Of a stretch of DNA of 53,136 bases, positions 43,986 to 53,120 are shown in pieces. A model generated the notes under the pieces. That model did not search any database and was not told the origin of the DNA. It saw nothing but the letters and a program-made list of their open reading frames with translations. Position 1 is the stretch's first letter. The number at the start of each line of letters is the position of its first letter. A program made the translations under genes and the position numbers. Origin of the DNA: Oceanospirillaceae bacterium (GTDB lineage Bacteria; Pseudomonadota; Gammaproteobacteria; Pseudomonadales; Litoribrevibacteraceae); NCBI GenBank assembly GCA_015665455.1, contig JADFAD010000011.1, positions 1 through 53,136 of the forward strand. Reading direction: 5' to 3'.

Positions 43986-45713
43986 TTATGGCGTTAACTG
44001 AACAATGACCAAACCGTATTGCTGTAGAGCGATGTAGGCAATGTTATTTATGACAACAAAGTCTACATCTGAACCCACCGGCCCCTGCTTTATTTCAGGC
44101 AAAATCACATTCTCTACAATACTGAAGTCAAAACGATTTCTAACGTCTATTTTGTCAGGCGCGTAGCTGTACAAACGATTAATGTCGGTGTCGATGGAAC
44201 CGGTAACAAACGCATTCGAATCTGCATCCATTAAATTAAGATTTTCACTGCCATCAAACGCCCCCGGTGTTGTATTCAGTGCGTCCAAATCAAGTGTGTA
44301 TACACCAGCCTCATCAAAAATGACTGTGATGACACCGCCATCAGAAGAAGGCTCAAAATTTAAATAATGAGGATCTAAAGCAGAGAAATGCACTGTCGTA
44401 TCTGAAATACTGATATCAGACACCGTTAATGAATAAAGAGTTTCAAGATAAGAAGCGTCAAGTAGATTAGGGTTGCTCATATCAACAACATGAATCCGGC
44501 TTTGTACCGTTTGCCAATGAACAATAGACAACAAAGCCTGATCACCCACCACGCTTAAACCTGAGATGTAGGTTCCGCTGCCTAACGCTACGCTAGCAAG
44601 AAACTCTGGCGCTTCAGGATTTGAAACATCCACTCTGTGCAACAGTGCTTGTTCAGAATCAACAGACGCAGCCAATAACACATCACTGCTAAGCGTCAAA
44701 CGATCCACTTTTGTGCTGCTTGATCCAACCTGAACAGGCAAACTTTGATCACTGACATCAACAATCTCAAGGCCATGTTCTCCTAAAGCAAGGTATACAA
44801 AACTCTCATCAACGGATAAATCCGTGATCAGTTGAGTGCTGTAACTTCCCATTAGATTGGGATTTGATCCGTCACTGACATCAATCATGCTTAGCGTTGC
44901 AGAGCTTGAATCGTCGGAAGAAACCACATAAGCAGTATCGTCTAGAACCTTAATCAGTCGAACATTACCAGAAAGTAAAAGCTGGCCGATGATTTGGCCC
45001 GACATATCAATGTCATTAATTTCTACACCCGCTTCAATCTCTTGAATAATCGAGTCAATCAGTGCAGGGTCTTTAAGCGCTGAGCCATGTGTCTGAGGGT
45101 TCCATAAAATGATGTCATCGCCATTAATAACGCCATCTGCATTCAAATCTTCTTTTAAAATCAATGGCGCTATTACATCAATGGTTTCTACAACACGGTC
45201 TTCAGCAAGACCTCTTTCTTGAAGATAACGAATCGTTCTCGCAACAATGTCTGTAACAGCCGATACTTTCCAGGCTAGGGTATCGATTTGAGCCCCCGTG
45301 AGTATTGCGCTGAAACTTCCTTCAATCGGGGTAGGTACTTCATCAATGACCAAATCATTGTCTGTATCTATGTTTACCCCACCCGATACGGTGACCTTAA
45401 ACAAACTCGCATTTCTAATGCACGCGCCCGTAAAAGTAAACAAGCCTGCTTGAGATAAATTCGTACTACTTTGGGTCGTTGCCGTACAGCTTGGTTCCAC
45501 TGCACTAAAGTCATACACATGAACCGTCGATTCAACGACAGCGCCCAACAATGCTTGCCCTTGATACTCAACAAAACTTGAACCCGTACCAATATCATCG
45601 CCCGTTCCGCTGTCTGAGCCATCCCCCGTACCAATCACGCCCCCACCGCACGCGGTTATCAATAGAGCTAGACAGATACAACTCGCTCTAGAAATCAGTT
45701 CACTTACTTTCAT
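43986..45713 (-). CDS. Lipoprotein with LVIVD-type beta-propeller repeats and EF-hand-like loop, 575 aa
   Basis: The signal peptide ends in lipobox LITAC (C22 from the ATG at 45713), followed by a glycine/aspartate-rich linker. The first 200 residues include a dockerin-like calcium loop, DLNADGVINGDD. The second half (about 230-570) contains repeated segments of the kind LxIVDVSDxxxPxxVG, typical of LVIVD propellers at bacterial surfaces. ATG at 45716 or 45713 is possible. The latter has better spacing from AAGGA. The start lies within the end of the upstream DUF6502 gene. The role is probably adhesion or extracellular scaffolding, but the substrate is unknown. Confidence 0.82.
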   Translation of the reverse strand: MKVSELISRASCICLALLITACGGGVIGTGDGSDSGTGDDIGTGSSFVEYQGQALLGAVVESTVHVYDFSAVEPSCTATTQSSTNLSQAGLFTFTGACIRNASLFKVTVSGGVNIDTDNDLVIDEVPTPIEGSFSAILTGAQIDTLAWKVSAVTDIVARTIRYLQERGLAEDRVVETIDVIAPLILKEDLNADGVINGDDIILWNPQTHGSALKDPALIDSIIQEIEAGVEINDIDMSGQIIGQLLLSGNVRLIKVLDDTAYVVSSDDSSSATLSMIDVSDGSNPNLMGSYSTQLITDLSVDESFVYLALGEHGLEIVDVSDQSLPVQVGSSSTKVDRLTLSSDVLLAASVDSEQALLHRVDVSNPEAPEFLASVALGSGTYISGLSVVGDQALLSIVHWQTVQSRIHVVDMSNPNLLDASYLETLYSLTVSDISISDTTVHFSALDPHYLNFEPSSDGGVITVIFDEAGVYTLDLDALNTTPGAFDGSENLNLMDADSNAFVTGSIDTDINRLYSYAPDKIDVRNRFDFSIVENVILPEIKQGPVGSDVDFVVINNIAYIALQQYGLVIVQLTP

Positions 45714-46545
45714 CATGCGTTCCTTGCATTGAGTCTTCAAAATAGTAAATACCCAAACCTGCACGGTGAGGGTCATCATTAACGTTTATTTGAGGTGATA
45801 AATGGTCTAATGAATCTTGATCTCGTTCAGAGAGCCAAGCATTGTATTTATTGATCAGTCGATGAGAATCCTGTTCGCAGAGCGCCTTAAATTCCGTTAC
45901 GGTTTCCTTAGACAGATTATCGTATGCTACGGAAAGTTGAAGTCGTGACTGGCCGTTATTCTCAGTTAAGTTATGAGACATCGTATTCAAGAGGTCATTC
46001 GTGCAGACCCCAAGTACCTGAATCAGTTGTTCATCACTTTGTGTTGGCACATAACCTTCAGTCACTAACTTTAATTTACCTGTTTGACTTACGATCACCG
46101 AGCCTGCTCGCTTGAGTTCATCCAATACGGCACGCATTGGCATATCACCGCTATAACGTTTAACGAGTGTTGAAAAGCTCCCGATATCACCTTCAAAGGG
46201 TAATTGAGCTGGTCGCCCTGCCTTCGTTTTGAATTCATCGTCACTTAACCAACCGCCTATAACGCGTGCAGCCCGGCTGAGTGGTTCCAGATCAATGGAT
46301 TGCTGGGTTAACTGTACGAGTAGCTTATTCACATCTTTACGATGAATGCCGGTAAGTACACACACTCGAGAGACACTTTGTTTACGCCCTTCTATAGGAA
46401 ACTCTTTTTCTGCGACGTCTACGTACGCGAGTTTTGCAACTTCAGCAAACTCTGGATAAGAGATCCCGTGCTTCAACAAAATACGAACCAAAGGCCGGAG
46501 TAATTTAAAAACTGCATGTACAAGGCTGTTACGAATTTTACTCAT
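45700..46545 (-). CDS. DUF6502-family protein, probable regulator, 281 aa
   Basis: The N-terminal block LLRPLVRILLKHGISYPEFAEVAKLAYVDVAEKEF is diagnostic of DUF6502 (shown by its first residues LLRPLVRILL and HGISYPEF). Positions 50-110 read as a winged-helix-like segment (SRVCVLTGIHRKDV), so DNA binding is plausible, though not proven for the family. Its 3' end overlaps the lipoprotein gene by 14 nt, so the genes are co-translated. Upstream lies a gap with three palindromic operator-like sites, which this protein may bind. The gene is divergent from the beta-propeller lipoprotein. Confidence 0.8.
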   Translation of the reverse strand: MSKIRNSLVHAVFKLLRPLVRILLKHGISYPEFAEVAKLAYVDVAEKEFPIEGRKQSVSRVCVLTGIHRKDVNKLLVQLTQQSIDLEPLSRAARVIGGWLSDDEFKTKAGRPAQLPFEGDIGSFSTLVKRYSGDMPMRAVLDELKRAGSVIVSQTGKLKLVTEGYVPTQSDEQLIQVLGVCTNDLLNTMSHNLTENNGQSRLQLSVAYDNLSKETVTEFKALCEQDSHRLINKYNAWLSERDQDSLDHLSPQINVNDDPHRAGLGIYYFEDSMQGTHDESK

Positions 46546-46574
46546 AAAACGCGTCTATTGGAGTGAAATTGTTT

Positions 46575-46710
46575 TGGAATATATTCCATATAGATAATTT
46601 CCTCAACTGTAGTAATCAACTTCTCGAACTCGAAAATATCAACTCTCATACTTGTCACTCTTATTTTTATGGAATATATTCCAAATTATAACTTTATGGA
46701 AAATATTCCA
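46575..46710. promoter_or_regulatory. Three palindromic operator-like sites in a divergent promoter region
   Basis: TGGAATATATTCCA occurs exactly at 46575-46588 and 46670-46683. A close variant, TGGAAAATATTCCA, lies at 46697-46710. The last two start 27 bp apart, and the first is 95 bp away. Each is a 14-bp dyad. All lie in the 206-bp gap between the DUF6502 gene (minus) and the beta-propeller gene (plus). They most likely bind a dimeric regulator that controls both promoters. Confidence 0.75.
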
Positions 46711-46751
46711 AAATATAATAATTATTTATCGACTCATCATAGGAAAATGCA

Positions 46752-48875
46752 ATGAAACGTAACGCATTCTATATTTACGGGCTAATGGCAACAGGCTCAC
46801 TGCTCATATCCGCATGCAGTAGTAATTCGTCTAACTCCTCAGAACCAGACAATGAAAACACGGGACAGACACAAAACATCTCATTGGTGCCTGCTCAGTC
46901 GGACGCTCAACTCGAGGCATATCTAAAACAAGGATTAATGGATGGCACTGCAAGAGCGGCATTGGAAGATGACCAACCTGACGGGACGACGGAAGAAACC
47001 GGTAGTTCAGACCAAGCAGCAGGTGATGCAGCGCAATCGGACACGTTATTTTCAGAAACCAACCTCCAGGTGCAAGGTGTTGATGAAGCGGATAAAGTTA
47101 AATTCGATGGCGAATATATTTACGTTACTGAAAACAACATAACGCCATGCAACTTTTGTGCAGAAGCTACGCCTTTGAACGAACCTTCTCCGGTAAACGA
47201 AACGCCTGTACCTCCGGAAGAGATCAGTATTTATCAAACTACGGATAGTCCTGCTGCAACCACCAAGATCTCAACGATTACAATGGACAATGCTAACCGC
47301 CATATAGATGGCCTTTACTTGTTTAGTCATGGAAACAATAGTGATAACAGTAAAGATTTGGCTGTCATTACCAGTAAAGACCCTTATGTCTGGTCTTATT
47401 GGAATAATTATTCCTTTTGGTCTGACCAACACACCCAATTAAGCATTTACAATGTTAATGACCCTGTAATACCAACCAAATCATGGTCCATCGATATCGA
47501 AGGAACATTGATTGATAGTCGCCGGATTGAAGATAAGCTGTACCTAGTGACCCGCCATACACCTTATGACCCAAGTTTAAATTGGGGTTCAGATTCAGAG
47601 GAAAACAGAAATACCATTGAAAGCCTGAATTTGGATGACATGCTACCAAAGTCCATTATTAATTCCGGTTCAAGCCAAAGCCTTGTAGACAGTGACAACT
47701 GCTATGTACCAGATACCAGTCAAAACAATGATCCCTATTCATCACCCGCGCTTATAACCATTTCTTCAATTGACTTAACGGCCCCCGATTCAGTGCAATC
47801 GGTTTGCATTGGAGGCAATACCAATGGCGTTTTCGCATCTACAGACGCACTGTATATTTTTAATAGCAATTACTACAGTGGTGACAATGAAGCCGGTGCC
47901 ATCATTCATAAGTTCACATACACTGACGCAGGGCCCAGTTATCAAGGCAGCGGTAAAGTACTTGGTTCTCTCGGCTGGAATAACCCCTCTTTTAGAATGG
48001 GTGAAAACCGGGGGGCACTATTTATTGTTTCTACCACCTACGAAGAAGAAATAACAACAGGTTTAGGAATAGATCATTCTTCGCAACCCACTCATAGATT
48101 AACGGTTTTGAAAGAAAGTGACCCAGACCAAGACAACAACTTAACTTTAGAGCAAGTAGCCATTTTACCGAATGAACAAAACCCAGCGCCCATTGGTAAA
48201 CCAGGAGAAAGAATTTATTCCGTTCGGTATTTAGGTGATCGAGGATACATAGTCACATTTGATAAGGTTGATCCCCTTTATGTCTTAGACCTCTCCAACC
48301 CAGAAGCACCGATCATCTCTGGTGAGCTTGAAATCGAAGGTTACTCAGATTATCTGCACCCCGTGGGTGAAAACCACTTATTAGGCATCGGAAAAGATGC
48401 TTTTAACGACGGTAATACAACTTGGTACCAAGGGATACAGATAGGCTTCTTTGACGTAACCGATATTTCAGCCCCTCTATCAATTAAAACGGAGCTTATT
48501 GGGATGCGAGGATCAGAAACGGAAGTATCATACGATCATAAAGCATTTACTTTTTTAGACTACGGTGAAGGCCAATACCGAATGGCGCTTCCTATTCAGG
48601 TTTCCGAGGGCGTTCAAAATTACCCTTCCCAAAGATTAGACTGGAAATATACCGGTTTGCACTTATTCGATATCAACACCAGAGTTACTGGCTCTTCATC
48701 AATGGAAGGCGCGGGTGTGCTGATCTCAGAGCAATCAGACGAGTCCACGCGTTATCCTCCCAATACGTTAAAACAACGAGGCATTATCAAAGGGGACTCA
48801 ATACATTATGTGTATGGCAAGCAAATATTATCTGCTGATTGGGGAAGCCCTGAGCTCCTTGAACCCATTGATTAA
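46752..48875 (+). CDS. Lipoprotein with beta-propeller domain (PF09826 type), 707 aa
   Basis: Lipobox ISAC (C22) anchors the protein. A serine/asparagine linker of about 90 residues follows. The block SETNLQVQGVDEADKVKFDG (about 99-118) is the signature start of the secreted beta-propeller family found in archaea and bacteria. Propeller strands follow to the C-terminus, with repeated Y-V-L-D-L-S-N-P-E-A-P type units (about 515-525). The family has no established function. Divergent arrangement with the DUF6502/LVIVD pair and shared operators suggest the three genes form one regulated surface-protein module. Confidence 0.88.
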   Translation: MKRNAFYIYGLMATGSLLISACSSNSSNSSEPDNENTGQTQNISLVPAQSDAQLEAYLKQGLMDGTARAALEDDQPDGTTEETGSSDQAAGDAAQSDTLFSETNLQVQGVDEADKVKFDGEYIYVTENNITPCNFCAEATPLNEPSPVNETPVPPEEISIYQTTDSPAATTKISTITMDNANRHIDGLYLFSHGNNSDNSKDLAVITSKDPYVWSYWNNYSFWSDQHTQLSIYNVNDPVIPTKSWSIDIEGTLIDSRRIEDKLYLVTRHTPYDPSLNWGSDSEENRNTIESLNLDDMLPKSIINSGSSQSLVDSDNCYVPDTSQNNDPYSSPALITISSIDLTAPDSVQSVCIGGNTNGVFASTDALYIFNSNYYSGDNEAGAIIHKFTYTDAGPSYQGSGKVLGSLGWNNPSFRMGENRGALFIVSTTYEEEITTGLGIDHSSQPTHRLTVLKESDPDQDNNLTLEQVAILPNEQNPAPIGKPGERIYSVRYLGDRGYIVTFDKVDPLYVLDLSNPEAPIISGELEIEGYSDYLHPVGENHLLGIGKDAFNDGNTTWYQGIQIGFFDVTDISAPLSIKTELIGMRGSETEVSYDHKAFTFLDYGEGQYRMALPIQVSEGVQNYPSQRLDWKYTGLHLFDINTRVTGSSSMEGAGVLISEQSDESTRYPPNTLKQRGIIKGDSIHYVYGKQILSADWGSPELLEPID

Positions 48876-48932
48876 GAAATAGTTAATCATCATAAAATAC
48901 CAGTGCTTAATCACAATTCAGCTCTAAGTGGA

Positions 48933-48967
48933 TAAGAATGACCGTTAGAACTTGACGGCCATTCTTA
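48933..48967 (+). terminator. Terminator of the beta-propeller gene
   Basis: TAAGAATGACCGT (48933-48945) pairs with ACGGCCATTCTTA (48955-48967), with one G-T-type mismatch, around a nine-nt loop. It lies 57 nt after the stop. The rest of the 290-bp gap to the AraC gene shows nothing further. Confidence 0.65.
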
Positions 48968-49167
48968 CTTGAATAGCTTAGAGAGCAGCGCCGATTAATT
49001 TTCAAATACTTATACACCTAGAAGAATACAGTCCCAATCTCCCCTCCTCATGTCCGCATCTTCTTTATTAAACAACCATTCAACTTAAGCATTCAATTGT
49101 GATCGTCAAACCGTTATTTTGTTATTGATAAAATAATTAATATAAAAATAAAAACTACACTACCGCG

Positions 49168-50292
49168 ATGAATATCTTAGCTCAGACGACATTGAAACCG
49201 GATTCAATGGGCCGATCAATAAATCAACGTCTTAATAGCGCTCGGTTTATAGGTCACTCTAGAATTAAACGAGGGATACCTATATCCAACATAAAACCGT
49301 TGGTGAAACTGCTTGTTTCTGAAGGTGTACCAATAGAGGCCTTACTTAAGGATACCCAAATAACTCTCACAGAGTTGACCCAAGTTGATAACCATCTTGC
49401 TTTAGATTGTCTGTTGAAGCTAATAACCAACGCTCGTAACTTATGCAAAACACCAGAGTATGCATTAATTCTCGGTGAGCAATTTTTCATTAACCACGAT
49501 GGGGTTCTAGCCTGCAGAGTTATGAGCAGTGACCATACTCAAGCAGCCATGGAGATATTGACTCAATATCAAAACCTTTTTACTCAACTGCTAGAGCTGA
49601 ATCTTGATATCACAGACGATTACGGCATTTTTTCTATAGAAGAAAAAATCCCACTTGGGGACGCCCTTCCTCACTTTGTCGAGTACACCTTTTCGGCCTT
49701 ATTTTCACTAGGAAAGTTTTGCCTTGGTAAGCATGAAATGCCACTTGAGTTTGAATTCAGTCACAGTACCTCGAATAACAGAAACTTAGACCAAAAAAAT
49801 AGATTTGAATCTTTCTTCAGAAACCCTGTGTCATTCAATAGCAGCGCTAACCGAATCATCATACCCAAAGAAACGTTAATTCAACCCATCATATTCAGTG
49901 ATAAGCGTTCAGCGCAGCAAAACGAAAGTTTGTGTCAGCAACACCTAAAGAGAACCAGAACAGATCAGCAAATCATCCAAAAAGTTAAGCAATCGATGCG
50001 AAGCATGGCGTTTACAGAAGTTTCAATGTCGGCCCTTAGCAATCAACTTTGTATGAGCACACGCAGCTTACGAAGACACTTACAAACGCAAGGTGTTTCT
50101 TATAAAACACTGTTAGAAAGTGAAAGAAAAAGAATTGCGTTAAAGCGTGTTGAGAAGCAGGACGTATCAATCGAATTACTGGCCTCAGAGTTAGGTTATC
50201 AAAGTGCAGCCAGTTTCAGTCGCGCTTTTAAGCGATGGTTTGGCATCGCACCGCACCATTACAAAAAACGATCAACTGAAATACACAAGTAA
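49168..50292 (+). CDS. AraC-family transcriptional regulator, 374 aa
   Basis: The N-terminal arabinose-binding-like domain (about 45-225) contains ISNIKPLVKLLVSEGV-type helices and the pattern of the OruR/ArgR-like AraC group. The C-terminal double helix-turn-helix (about 275-370) has MSALSNQLCMSTRSLRRHLQ and LASELGYQSAASFSRAFKRWFG, ending PHHYKKR. The protein is a standard length. It lies 219 nt upstream of the secreted alpha/beta hydrolase on the same strand, so that gene is a probable target. The effector is unknown. Confidence 0.94.
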   Translation: MNILAQTTLKPDSMGRSINQRLNSARFIGHSRIKRGIPISNIKPLVKLLVSEGVPIEALLKDTQITLTELTQVDNHLALDCLLKLITNARNLCKTPEYALILGEQFFINHDGVLACRVMSSDHTQAAMEILTQYQNLFTQLLELNLDITDDYGIFSIEEKIPLGDALPHFVEYTFSALFSLGKFCLGKHEMPLEFEFSHSTSNNRNLDQKNRFESFFRNPVSFNSSANRIIIPKETLIQPIIFSDKRSAQQNESLCQQHLKRTRTDQQIIQKVKQSMRSMAFTEVSMSALSNQLCMSTRSLRRHLQTQGVSYKTLLESERKRIALKRVEKQDVSIELLASELGYQSAASFSRAFKRWFGIAPHHYKKRSTEIHK

Positions 50293-50511
50293 TCAAAGCA
50301 CACCGAAATAACCAACAAATAGCGAATAGAATTTAAAATGGCCACCAATGCATTTACATCTGTCCTTATGGGTCATGGTGAGTTTTGCATAAAAAACTAA
50401 CATTGAAGCAGGCTTAATTACACATTCATAAGTTCTATGTGAATGACGTAATTCAGGGAGAAGCCAAAGGCAGGACGCGCAATAAAAATAATATGCGATA
50501 AGGCCGCTACT

Positions 50512-51651
50512 ATGAAAACAAAAAATACAAAATACCTTTCAACACTAACTAAAGGCTCTGCAGCAATAGCAAGTACGCTCGTTTTGAGTGGTGCTCTAAT
50601 GAGCAATACTGCTTCTGCTGACAGTTGCTACATCATGGTTCATGGCCATGGCACTCAAGGTAATGTTCAAAGTGGTTCATCTCAGCCAGCACTGGATTAC
50701 TGGCGTGAATCTTATTTTGATGAATACCAAGGCAGTGATTTCTTAGCTTACTTACTGGACTCTCCAACCGATAACTATGCCATTGTTGGTTATGACTCGA
50801 CCGATGAAAGCGGTTACCCATACTGGAGAAATGAAACTGCGGGTGAAATTGCGCGTCAAATGAAGTCCATCAAAGAAGGAAATGGCGACGGATACACACA
50901 CGATCAAGCCGGTACTCAGTGCGCTGCATCCGATGATTTCTATGTGGTAAGCCACAGCCAAGGCGCTCAACAAATGATTTTTATGGCGGGCAATGCAACC
51001 TCTGGTTCGCCTTACTATAACACTGCATTTAATGCAGACGGTTCAACGACCACTGTGCCTTACAATGAAGCGTTTCAAGATGTATTGGGGATTTTCACTC
51101 TGGGTGGTGCCATGGGCGGAACTGAAGGCTCCGACCGTGTTTGTAATGGCAGTTGGCTAGATTCATTGGTGAACATGGCTTTCTTAGGGAAAGACTGTAA
51201 CCCAAGTGTTGAATGGCTACAGACCAACGATTCCTACCTAGCTCGTAACATGATAGGCACAAATCTGGCTGCGCCTGTTTATGCTACGGGCGGTTATAAA
51301 AGCTTTCCTGGGTTTCAAGGCGCATCTGCTGGGTTCCTGAATGGCGAAGACGATGGCTATATAAACCTGGCGTCTCAGATGGGATGTGCTGGTTCTCCAA
51401 AACGCAGCCTATGGGATGATTTAAACGAGTACAAAACGTTCTGGGGCATTGCGTATGGCAGCCCTAAATTCCGCTGTAATAACAGTAATAAAGGTACGCC
51501 TAGAACTTATACCATGGCCAGCATCTATACAGATCATGATTCTGAGCGTAACGGCGGTATTCCTTCGCCAAGCTATGTCAGCGTTGAAGATGGAATAACC
51601 TGTGGTGACGGTCAAAACATTGCTGGACGCATTGCTGCTTGTACTCAATAA
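50512..51651 (+). CDS. Secreted alpha/beta hydrolase (lipase/esterase-like), 379 aa
   Basis: A signal peptide of about 36 residues (cleavage ASA/DS) precedes the mature enzyme. The oxyanion block CYIMVHGHG (39-47) and the nucleophile elbow VVSHSQGAQ (S149) fit an alpha/beta hydrolase. The elbow has serine where glycine is usual (S-x-S-x-G). Candidate triad partners are an aspartate in LNGEDDGYIN and the histidine in TDHDSERNGG. Six or so cysteines could form disulfides. The sequence suggests a secreted lipase or esterase. Substrate is unknown. A strong terminator follows, and the next gene begins 143 nt away. Confidence 0.82.
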   Translation: MKTKNTKYLSTLTKGSAAIASTLVLSGALMSNTASADSCYIMVHGHGTQGNVQSGSSQPALDYWRESYFDEYQGSDFLAYLLDSPTDNYAIVGYDSTDESGYPYWRNETAGEIARQMKSIKEGNGDGYTHDQAGTQCAASDDFYVVSHSQGAQQMIFMAGNATSGSPYYNTAFNADGSTTTVPYNEAFQDVLGIFTLGGAMGGTEGSDRVCNGSWLDSLVNMAFLGKDCNPSVEWLQTNDSYLARNMIGTNLAAPVYATGGYKSFPGFQGASAGFLNGEDDGYINLASQMGCAGSPKRSLWDDLNEYKTFWGIAYGSPKFRCNNSNKGTPRTYTMASIYTDHDSERNGGIPSPSYVSVEDGITCGDGQNIAGRIAACTQ

Positions 51652-51683
51652 CTTTCAGTTATTGATGCCATAGGTGGTATATC

Positions 51684-51721
51684 AAGCTTGGGAGCGGGTT
51701 TAAACACCTTCCCCCAAGCTT
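51684..51721 (+). terminator. Terminator of the hydrolase gene
   Basis: AAGCTTGGG (51684-51692) pairs with CCCAAGCTT (51713-51721), followed by TT and GAC. The stem is GC-balanced. The loop is long, but extra G/C pairs inside (GAGCGGG / CCTTCC) may close part of it. Confidence 0.65.
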
Positions 51722-51793
51722 TTGACGTAACAAGACTTATAACAAAAACAAACGATAAAAATAACAAACGCTGCAACTTACTTTGAGATTCTT

Positions 51794-52867
51794 ATGAAAA
51801 CTAAATATTGGCTATTACCTCTTATAATTATTGGCTTTGCTTGGATTGGTTATTCAAAGAACTCAGAAAACATACCAGACACTGCAGTTTCACACAATGA
51901 ATTCCCCCCGTCAGTACAAGATGAACAATATTTAGAGCCTGAAAAAGAAACAGTAAAGGCAGTGCAAAAAGCAGTTTTAACTCATCAAGAAATGGAAACT
52001 ACCCCCATTGATCGTATCCGACGAATGCCGGAGATGACACAACTGCAAGCAGCATTTGTGGAAGACCATGACAACTACAATCGCTATCCACCAGAAAACA
52101 GACGGTTTACCTCCGTCTCACAAGACCCTTTGACTCAACGATATGCCATCGACGAACGAACCACATTAAATGAAGAAAAAACGGTAGGGCTTACCCTATG
52201 GAGCGATAAAAAATATTACCTTCAAAATGATGACATTCAGATCTATGCATTCATACAAAATGGAGACGGTGAAAAACTAGAAACCGAATTCACCGCAGAG
52301 TTACTCTCCTACAAAAGAAAACTAGGAAATATTGAACTCATTGATGAAGACAATGACCAGATGTATCAATCGATCATTCCTCTGTCAGATGGCAACCTTC
52401 CAATTAACGCACCGGGAATCTACAAAGTCATCGTTTCAAATGACGAACATAACATTAAAGACGCGATCACATTTACACTGTCTAAACCAGACATTAGCCT
52501 CACCGGAAATTATAGAGACAAGATTTCAGCGGATGGAAATCTCATCATTGAAGCCCAAGTAGACGTGGCTTCGACTGACCGATTTTACATTCAAGCGTCC
52601 CTTTACAGCAGTACTCATGTACCGGTTGGTACCACCCAAGTTTCTCAGCAGCTCACAACAGGAAAGCATTGGATTCCGTTGAGCTTTGCAGGCCTAATGA
52701 TACAAGACGCCAATGAAAGCGGCCCATATGTACTTCAACAGCTCTCGCTAGCGAAAGTAACCATGCCAATGCAACGAGCACCGATTGAAAAACCAAATTT
52801 CATCACCGATGCCTATGCACTGGATGAGTTTTCGAGTTCAAAGTATGCAGTCAGTGACAAACTTTGA
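51794..52867 (+). CDS. Membrane-anchored protein of unknown function next to the hydrolase, 357 aa
   Basis: An N-terminal membrane anchor (about residues 5-21, MKTKYWLL then hydrophobic) is followed by a charged linker. Two strand-rich regions (about 130-235 and 240-345) resemble immunoglobulin-like domains: WSDKKYYLQNDDIQIYAFIQ, then IYKVIVSND. The same short MKTK start is seen in the hydrolase gene. Position, orientation and periplasmic topology recall the membrane-anchored foldases that accompany secreted lipases, but the sequence lacks the usual Lif motif, so this is only a suggestion. No close family is recognised. Confidence 0.7.
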   Translation: MKTKYWLLPLIIIGFAWIGYSKNSENIPDTAVSHNEFPPSVQDEQYLEPEKETVKAVQKAVLTHQEMETTPIDRIRRMPEMTQLQAAFVEDHDNYNRYPPENRRFTSVSQDPLTQRYAIDERTTLNEEKTVGLTLWSDKKYYLQNDDIQIYAFIQNGDGEKLETEFTAELLSYKRKLGNIELIDEDNDQMYQSIIPLSDGNLPINAPGIYKVIVSNDEHNIKDAITFTLSKPDISLTGNYRDKISADGNLIIEAQVDVASTDRFYIQASLYSSTHVPVGTTQVSQQLTTGKHWIPLSFAGLMIQDANESGPYVLQQLSLAKVTMPMQRAPIEKPNFITDAYALDEFSSSKYAVSDKL

Positions 52868-53120
52868 ATGGTGTATTCCGAGCGTTAATGGACTGGCCAA
52901 CCGCCTAAAGAACAGCAAGTTAGAACGAGCGAAAACGTGCTAGAACAAGCTATAGCGAAACAAAAAGAGACTGATGTGCATGAATGATTATTCAAGCACA
53001 GGTCTCATGAACTGAATTAGTTCAGACTTAATCTGACACCTCTTCTTGAAAAAGAGAGGGTTACCGACTTTGATTGATGGTGACCAAACCTAAAATCAAA
53101 ATCATTTAAAGGTAACCCTC
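52868..53120. other. Gap with possible insertion-sequence end
   Basis: The gap contains a TGAAC/GTTCA hairpin near 53008-53024, and CCTCTT pairs imperfectly with AAGAGAGG near 53039-53059. On the minus strand GTGTCAGATTAAGTCTGA begins near 53040, a form often seen at insertion-sequence ends. No matching second end lies in the window. Confidence 0.3.
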
